From Sinorhizobium numidicum (GTDB lineage: Bacteria > Pseudomonadota > Alphaproteobacteria > Rhizobiales > Rhizobiaceae): a DNA stretch of 64,000 bases. A program made the translations under genes and the position numbers. Under the pieces are notes generated by a model. It saw only the letters and a list, made by a program, of their open reading frames with translations, was not told the origin of the DNA and ran no database searches. Below, one piece after another: positions 60,926 through 64,000 of this stretch (positions are counted from its first letter, which is position 1; each line of letters opens with the position of its first letter). The stretch lies in contig NZ_CP120367.1 of assembly GCF_029892045.1 (NCBI RefSeq), forward strand, positions 1,178,001-1,242,000. Direction: 5' to 3'.

Positions 60926-61675
60926 ATGTTTGATCTCAGCGGCAAGACAGCGCTGGTCACGGGCGGCGGACGTGGGCTCGGCCTCGAAATGGCAAGGGCG
61001 CTGGCGAAAGCCGGCGCGTGGACGGTGATCAATGGTCGCAACCGGCAAGGACTCGAGAATGCGCGCACGCAGCTTGCCGACGATGGCATCGCCGTCGGAA
61101 TCGCTCCGGGCGATATCACGCGGGATATCGAAATCATCCTTGCCGGCGCAACCGAGAAAACCGGCCAACTCGACATTCTGATCCACGCGGTCGGCGAGCG
61201 GGATCGGCGCGGCACGGAGGCGATGGAGCCGCATGAGTTCGCAACGCTGCTCAACACCGATCTTACCGCGGCCTATGCCGTGGCAAAGGCTGCACTTCCC
61301 TATCTCCAACGTTCCGCGGCGGGACGATTGATCTTCGTGACGTCGATCGCCGCTTTTGCGGCGCGGGCCGGCGACCCTGCCTATACGGCAGCCAAGGGCG
61401 GGCTTTCGGCGCTGACGCGTTCACTTGCGGTCGAGCTCGGCGCCGACAATCTGACGGTCAACGCCATCGCCCCGGGCTGGTTCGCAACCGAGACAAACGC
61501 AGCCTTGGCATCGGATACGGCGCTCCAAGCCTTTGTCGATGTCCGTATCCCGCTGAAACGTTGGGGGCGACCGGAAGAGATCGCCCCGGCTGCCGTTTTC
61601 CTTGCCTCGCCGGCAGCAAGCTTCGTCAACGGCATCACCCTGACTGTCGACGGCGGCATGACCGTGCAGATGTAA
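60926..61675 (+). CDS. Short-chain dehydrogenase/reductase
   Basis: 249 residues. NAD(P)-binding TGGGRGLG in ALVTGGGRGLGLEMARALA, catalytic Ser in IFVTSIAAFAA and the YXXXK dyad in DPAYTAAKGGLSALT. VNAIAPGWFATETNAAL follows, typical of gluconate-5-dehydrogenase/3-oxoacyl reductase-like SDRs acting on sugar acids or alcohols. The substrate is not determinable. Start ATG 60926 lies just after the RIME repeat. Confidence 0.9.
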   Translation: MFDLSGKTALVTGGGRGLGLEMARALAKAGAWTVINGRNRQGLENARTQLADDGIAVGIAPGDITRDIEIILAGATEKTGQLDILIHAVGERDRRGTEAMEPHEFATLLNTDLTAAYAVAKAALPYLQRSAAGRLIFVTSIAAFAARAGDPAYTAAKGGLSALTRSLAVELGADNLTVNAIAPGWFATETNAALASDTALQAFVDVRIPLKRWGRPEEIAPAAVFLASPAASFVNGITLTVDGGMTVQM

Positions 61676-61680
61676 GGCCG

Positions 61681-62577
61681 TTATCCGGCCTTCCCCTCCT
61701 CTTTGCCACGCAGCAGACGGATGAGGGCGGAGAAATCCTCGCCGCCGTGACCTAGCTTCTCGAAGAGGCTGTAGAGCTGAGCAGCCTGCGCGCCCATTGG
61801 CGTCGTTGCACCGCTCGCGCTCGCAGCCTGCTGCGCAAGCTTTAGATCCTTGAGCATCAGGCTTGCCGTAAACCCGGGCTTGTAACCGCTATTGGCTGGC
61901 GAAGTCGGAACGGGACCAGGTACCGGGCAGTAGGTTGTCAGCGACCAGCATTGACCGGATGAGGTGGAGGCGACGTCGAAAAGCGCCTGATGCGAGAGGC
62001 CCAGCCGTTCGGCGAGCACGAAGGCTTCGCATACGGCTGCCATGGAAACGCCAAGAATCATGTTGTTGCAGATCTTCGCCGCTTGGCCGGCACCGGCATC
62101 GCCGCAGTGAACGATCCTCTTGCCCATCGCTTCCAGTATGTGCTTGCCGCGAGAAAATGCCCCCTCGCTGCCGCCGACCATGAAAGTGAGCGTGCCGGCC
62201 GCCGCTCCCGCGGTGCCGCCGGACACGGGCGCGTCGAGCGAGGGGCAGCCGGCATTGTCGGCGAAACCATGGACCTTGCGCGCGCTTTCGACATCGATGG
62301 TCGAGCTGTCGATGAGCAGCGTGCCGGGATCGACAAATCCGAGCAACTCGTCCCAGACGTAGAGAACATGTGAACTCGCCGGCAGCATGGTGATGACGCA
62401 TTCGGTCTCGCGGACCGCCTGGGAAATCGATCCAGCAATCGAAACGCCGGTCTTCGCGGCCGCATTGCGCGAAGCCTCCGAAAGGTCGAAGCCGGTGACC
62501 GCATGGCCCGCCTTCACCAGATTGGCGGCCATCGGGCCGCCCATATTGCCAAGCCCGATAAAGGCGATCTTCGTCAT
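61681..62577 (-). CDS. mmsB: 3-hydroxyisobutyrate dehydrogenase
   Basis: 298 residues of the beta-hydroxyacid dehydrogenase family. N-terminal NAD motif IAFIGLGNMGGPMAANLVKA, substrate motif SLDAPVSGGTAGAAAGTLTF, and the catalytic Lys in GQAAKICNNMILGVSMAAVC; the C-terminus has GYKPGFTASLMLKDLKLA. It oxidises 3-hydroxyisobutyrate to methylmalonate semialdehyde in valine catabolism. The hydrolase and acyl-CoA dehydrogenase encoded upstream (62641, 63721) are the preceding steps, so the three genes form a valine-degradation cluster on the minus strand. Confidence 0.92.
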   Translation of the reverse strand: MTKIAFIGLGNMGGPMAANLVKAGHAVTGFDLSEASRNAAAKTGVSIAGSISQAVRETECVITMLPASSHVLYVWDELLGFVDPGTLLIDSSTIDVESARKVHGFADNAGCPSLDAPVSGGTAGAAAGTLTFMVGGSEGAFSRGKHILEAMGKRIVHCGDAGAGQAAKICNNMILGVSMAAVCEAFVLAERLGLSHQALFDVASTSSGQCWSLTTYCPVPGPVPTSPANSGYKPGFTASLMLKDLKLAQQAASASGATTPMGAQAAQLYSLFEKLGHGGEDFSALIRLLRGKEEGKAG

Positions 62578-62640
62578 ATGCCTCTCCTCCTCAAATCCAC
62601 ATCCAACGGCGCCTCTCGCGCGCGCTGCCCCGCTATCGCC

Positions 62641-63708
62641 TCACTCGGCGGCAAACAGTGGCGCACCATCATGTCGCTCGAAACGAGCAAGCACTTGCGG
62701 CGTCACCTCCTCAAACCCGATCGCCCATTTAGGATTGCGATCCTTGTCGATCACCGCGGCCCGCACGCCTTCATAGAAGTCCCCATTGCCGAGCATGCCG
62801 ATGGTCGCTGCATATTCCCGCTCCAGGCACTCGTTGAGTGTGGTGCTGGCCCGCCCGGCTCTGAGCAACGAGAGCGTGAGCTTGAGGCTGATCGCCGAGC
62901 GGCTCTTCAAGAGCTGCAGCGTCTCGCGCGCGAAATCCGAGCCGTCCTCTTCCAGCGCCTCGAGAATTTGCTCGACTGTGTCGAAGGCGAAGCAACGGTC
63001 GATGAGCGAAACATGATCGAGAAGTGCGGAGGCCGGCGGCTCGCCGGAGACGGCACGGATCGCCGCAGAAATATCCTCGGCAGTGGCCGACGAGGGGAGC
63101 CTGCCGAGCGACACGACAAGCTGTTCGATCCTCTCCGACGGAACGAAGCTGTCGGCGAGCCGCGCATAGATCGCCGCCGCCGCACCGATATCGCGCCCGG
63201 TCAAGCCCAGATAGGTGCCGAACTCGCCGGGAGCGCGCGGCAAGAGCCAGGTCGCGCCGATATCGGTGAAATAGCCGATTCCCGTCTCCGGCATGGCGAG
63301 CCGCGTGCTCTCGGTGACGACCCGGTGGCTGCCATGGGAGGAAATGCCGACTCCGCCGCCCATGACGATGCCGTTCATGATCGCGATATAGGGCTTGGCA
63401 TAGGCCGAAATGCGGCTGTTGACGATGAACTCCTCGCGCCAAAATTGCGCGCCCTCATGCGGCCGTTCGCGGCCGCTCTCGTAGATCATGCGGATATCGC
63501 CGCCGGCGCAAAGGCCGCGCTCGCCCTCGCCCGTCACGAGAACGGCGGCAATCGCCGGATCGTGCTCGAAATCGGTAAGCGCCTTGTCGATAGCGCGGAT
63601 CATCGCCAGGTTAAGGCTGTTCAGCGCGCGCGGCCGGTTGAGCCGGAGCCTGCCGATCGCGCCGTCGCGCTCGACGATGACTTCCGGCAATGCGGTCTGC
63701 ATCTCCAT
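62641..63708 (-). CDS. 3-hydroxyisobutyryl-CoA hydrolase (enoyl-CoA hydratase family)
   Basis: 355 residues, longer than plain enoyl-CoA hydratases and typical of HIBCH. The oxyanion-hole/CoA region GLCAGGDIRMIYESG is near residue 67, then GIVMGGGVGISSHGSHRV and PETGIGYFTDIGATWLLPRA, with the C-terminal REYAATIGMLGNGDFYEGVR and AVIDKDRNPKW. It releases 3-hydroxyisobutyrate from its CoA ester in valine breakdown. The start is ATG 63708; a downstream in-frame ATG two codons later is an alternative. Next gene downstream is mmsB, 63 bases on. Confidence 0.9.
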   Translation of the reverse strand: MEMQTALPEVIVERDGAIGRLRLNRPRALNSLNLAMIRAIDKALTDFEHDPAIAAVLVTGEGERGLCAGGDIRMIYESGRERPHEGAQFWREEFIVNSRISAYAKPYIAIMNGIVMGGGVGISSHGSHRVVTESTRLAMPETGIGYFTDIGATWLLPRAPGEFGTYLGLTGRDIGAAAAIYARLADSFVPSERIEQLVVSLGRLPSSATAEDISAAIRAVSGEPPASALLDHVSLIDRCFAFDTVEQILEALEEDGSDFARETLQLLKSRSAISLKLTLSLLRAGRASTTLNECLEREYAATIGMLGNGDFYEGVRAAVIDKDRNPKWAIGFEEVTPQVLARFERHDGAPLFAAE

Positions 63709-63720
63709 GGAGTGTCCTTC

Positions 63721-64000
63721 CTATTTCCGTCCCATGATCGCCCGCGACACGATCAGCCGCATGATCTCGTTGGTACCTTCGAGTATCTGGTGCACCCTCA
63801 GGTCCCTGACAATCTTCTCGACGCCATAATCGGCGAGATAGCCATAGCCGCCGTGCAATTGCAGCGCGTCGTTGGCCACAGTAAAGCAGCGGTCGGTGAC
63901 GAAGCGCTTGGCCATGGCGCAGAGCTTGGTCGCCTCCGGATCCCCCGCGTCGAGCGCCGCGGCCGCCCGCCAGAGGAAGGTGCGGGCGATTTCGAGATCG
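63721..64000 (-). CDS. Acyl-CoA dehydrogenase, C-terminal part
   Basis: Only about 93 C-terminal residues are present; the gene runs off the right edge of the window. The visible part has the family C-terminus: LQLHGGYGYLADYGVEKIVR, then VHQILEGTNEIMRLIVSRAI (catalytic-side helix and FAD contact). As the gene before the 3-hydroxyisobutyryl-CoA hydrolase it is probably isobutyryl-CoA dehydrogenase, the first committed valine step. The stop is 12 bases from the hydrolase start. Confidence 0.88.
   Translation of the reverse strand, partial: DLEIARTFLWRAAAALDAGDPEATKLCAMAKRFVTDRCFTVANDALQLHGGYGYLADYGVEKIVRDLRVHQILEGTNEIMRLIVSRAIMGRK

Overview
The window looks like a piece of a Sinorhizobium/Ensifer genome or a very close relative. 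It is GC-rich and carries several copies of the rhizobial intergenic mosaic repeat (RIME-type). It also has a four-hairpin small RNA with anti-Shine-Dalgarno loops of the alphaproteobacterial ar14 ('cuckoo') type, many promoters matching the S. meliloti general-stress sigma factor RpoE2 (GGAAC-N18/19-TT), and an IRO-like box of the RirA iron regulator. No tRNA, rRNA, CRISPR array, transposase or phage gene was seen. I cannot tell from the sequence which replicon this is.

Layout. 0-7 kb: the end of assimilatory nitrate reductase and a truncated siroheme synthase, a NUDIX hydrolase, a zinc alcohol dehydrogenase, a phasin-like protein and an NfeD/slipin membrane pair. 7.3-14.6 kb: an organosulfur-oxidation cluster (two FAD/NAD(P) proteins, an SsuD-type monooxygenase, a flavin reductase, an SfnB-type acyl-CoA-dehydrogenase-like oxidoreductase, an Rrf2 regulator). 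15-19.4 kb: a ferric-siderophore-type ABC transporter with one intact and one deleted binding-protein gene, and a divergent methyltransferase sharing an IRO-like box. 19.7-24.2 kb: a UvrD-like helicase next to DNA polymerase IV, the small RNA, and a DUF4168 protein. 24.3-26.5 kb: a second SsuD and an SsuA-type binding protein.

27.9-33.4 kb is the most notable block. A guanidine-I (ykkC) riboswitch precedes a NitT/TauT-type ABC transporter, a ureohydrolase with features of the nickel-dependent guanidine hydrolases rather than agmatinase, a histidine-rich protein, a HupE-type nickel permease and a 54-residue ORF. Read together this is a self-contained guanidine uptake and hydrolysis operon that brings its own nickel supply.

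33.6-57.2 kb is a general-stress island. Small DUF proteins, BON and CBS proteins, topoisomerase IB, GlgX, TreZ, a UdgX-type uracil-DNA glycosylase, 3-methyladenine glycosylase, an ATP-dependent DNA ligase, a PEBP-like protein, acetate kinase/phosphoketolase and glycogen synthase are packed together. At least fifteen RpoE2-type promoters, including one bidirectional pair, sit in front of these genes. One drives an unannotated transcript that ends in an otherwise orphan terminator (51591-51697), a likely stress-induced small RNA. 57.6-64 kb: an EamA permease, FAA hydrolase, an orphan amino-acid binding protein, an SDR and the start of a valine-degradation cluster (3-hydroxyisobutyrate dehydrogenase, 3-hydroxyisobutyryl-CoA hydrolase, acyl-CoA dehydrogenase cut by the window end).
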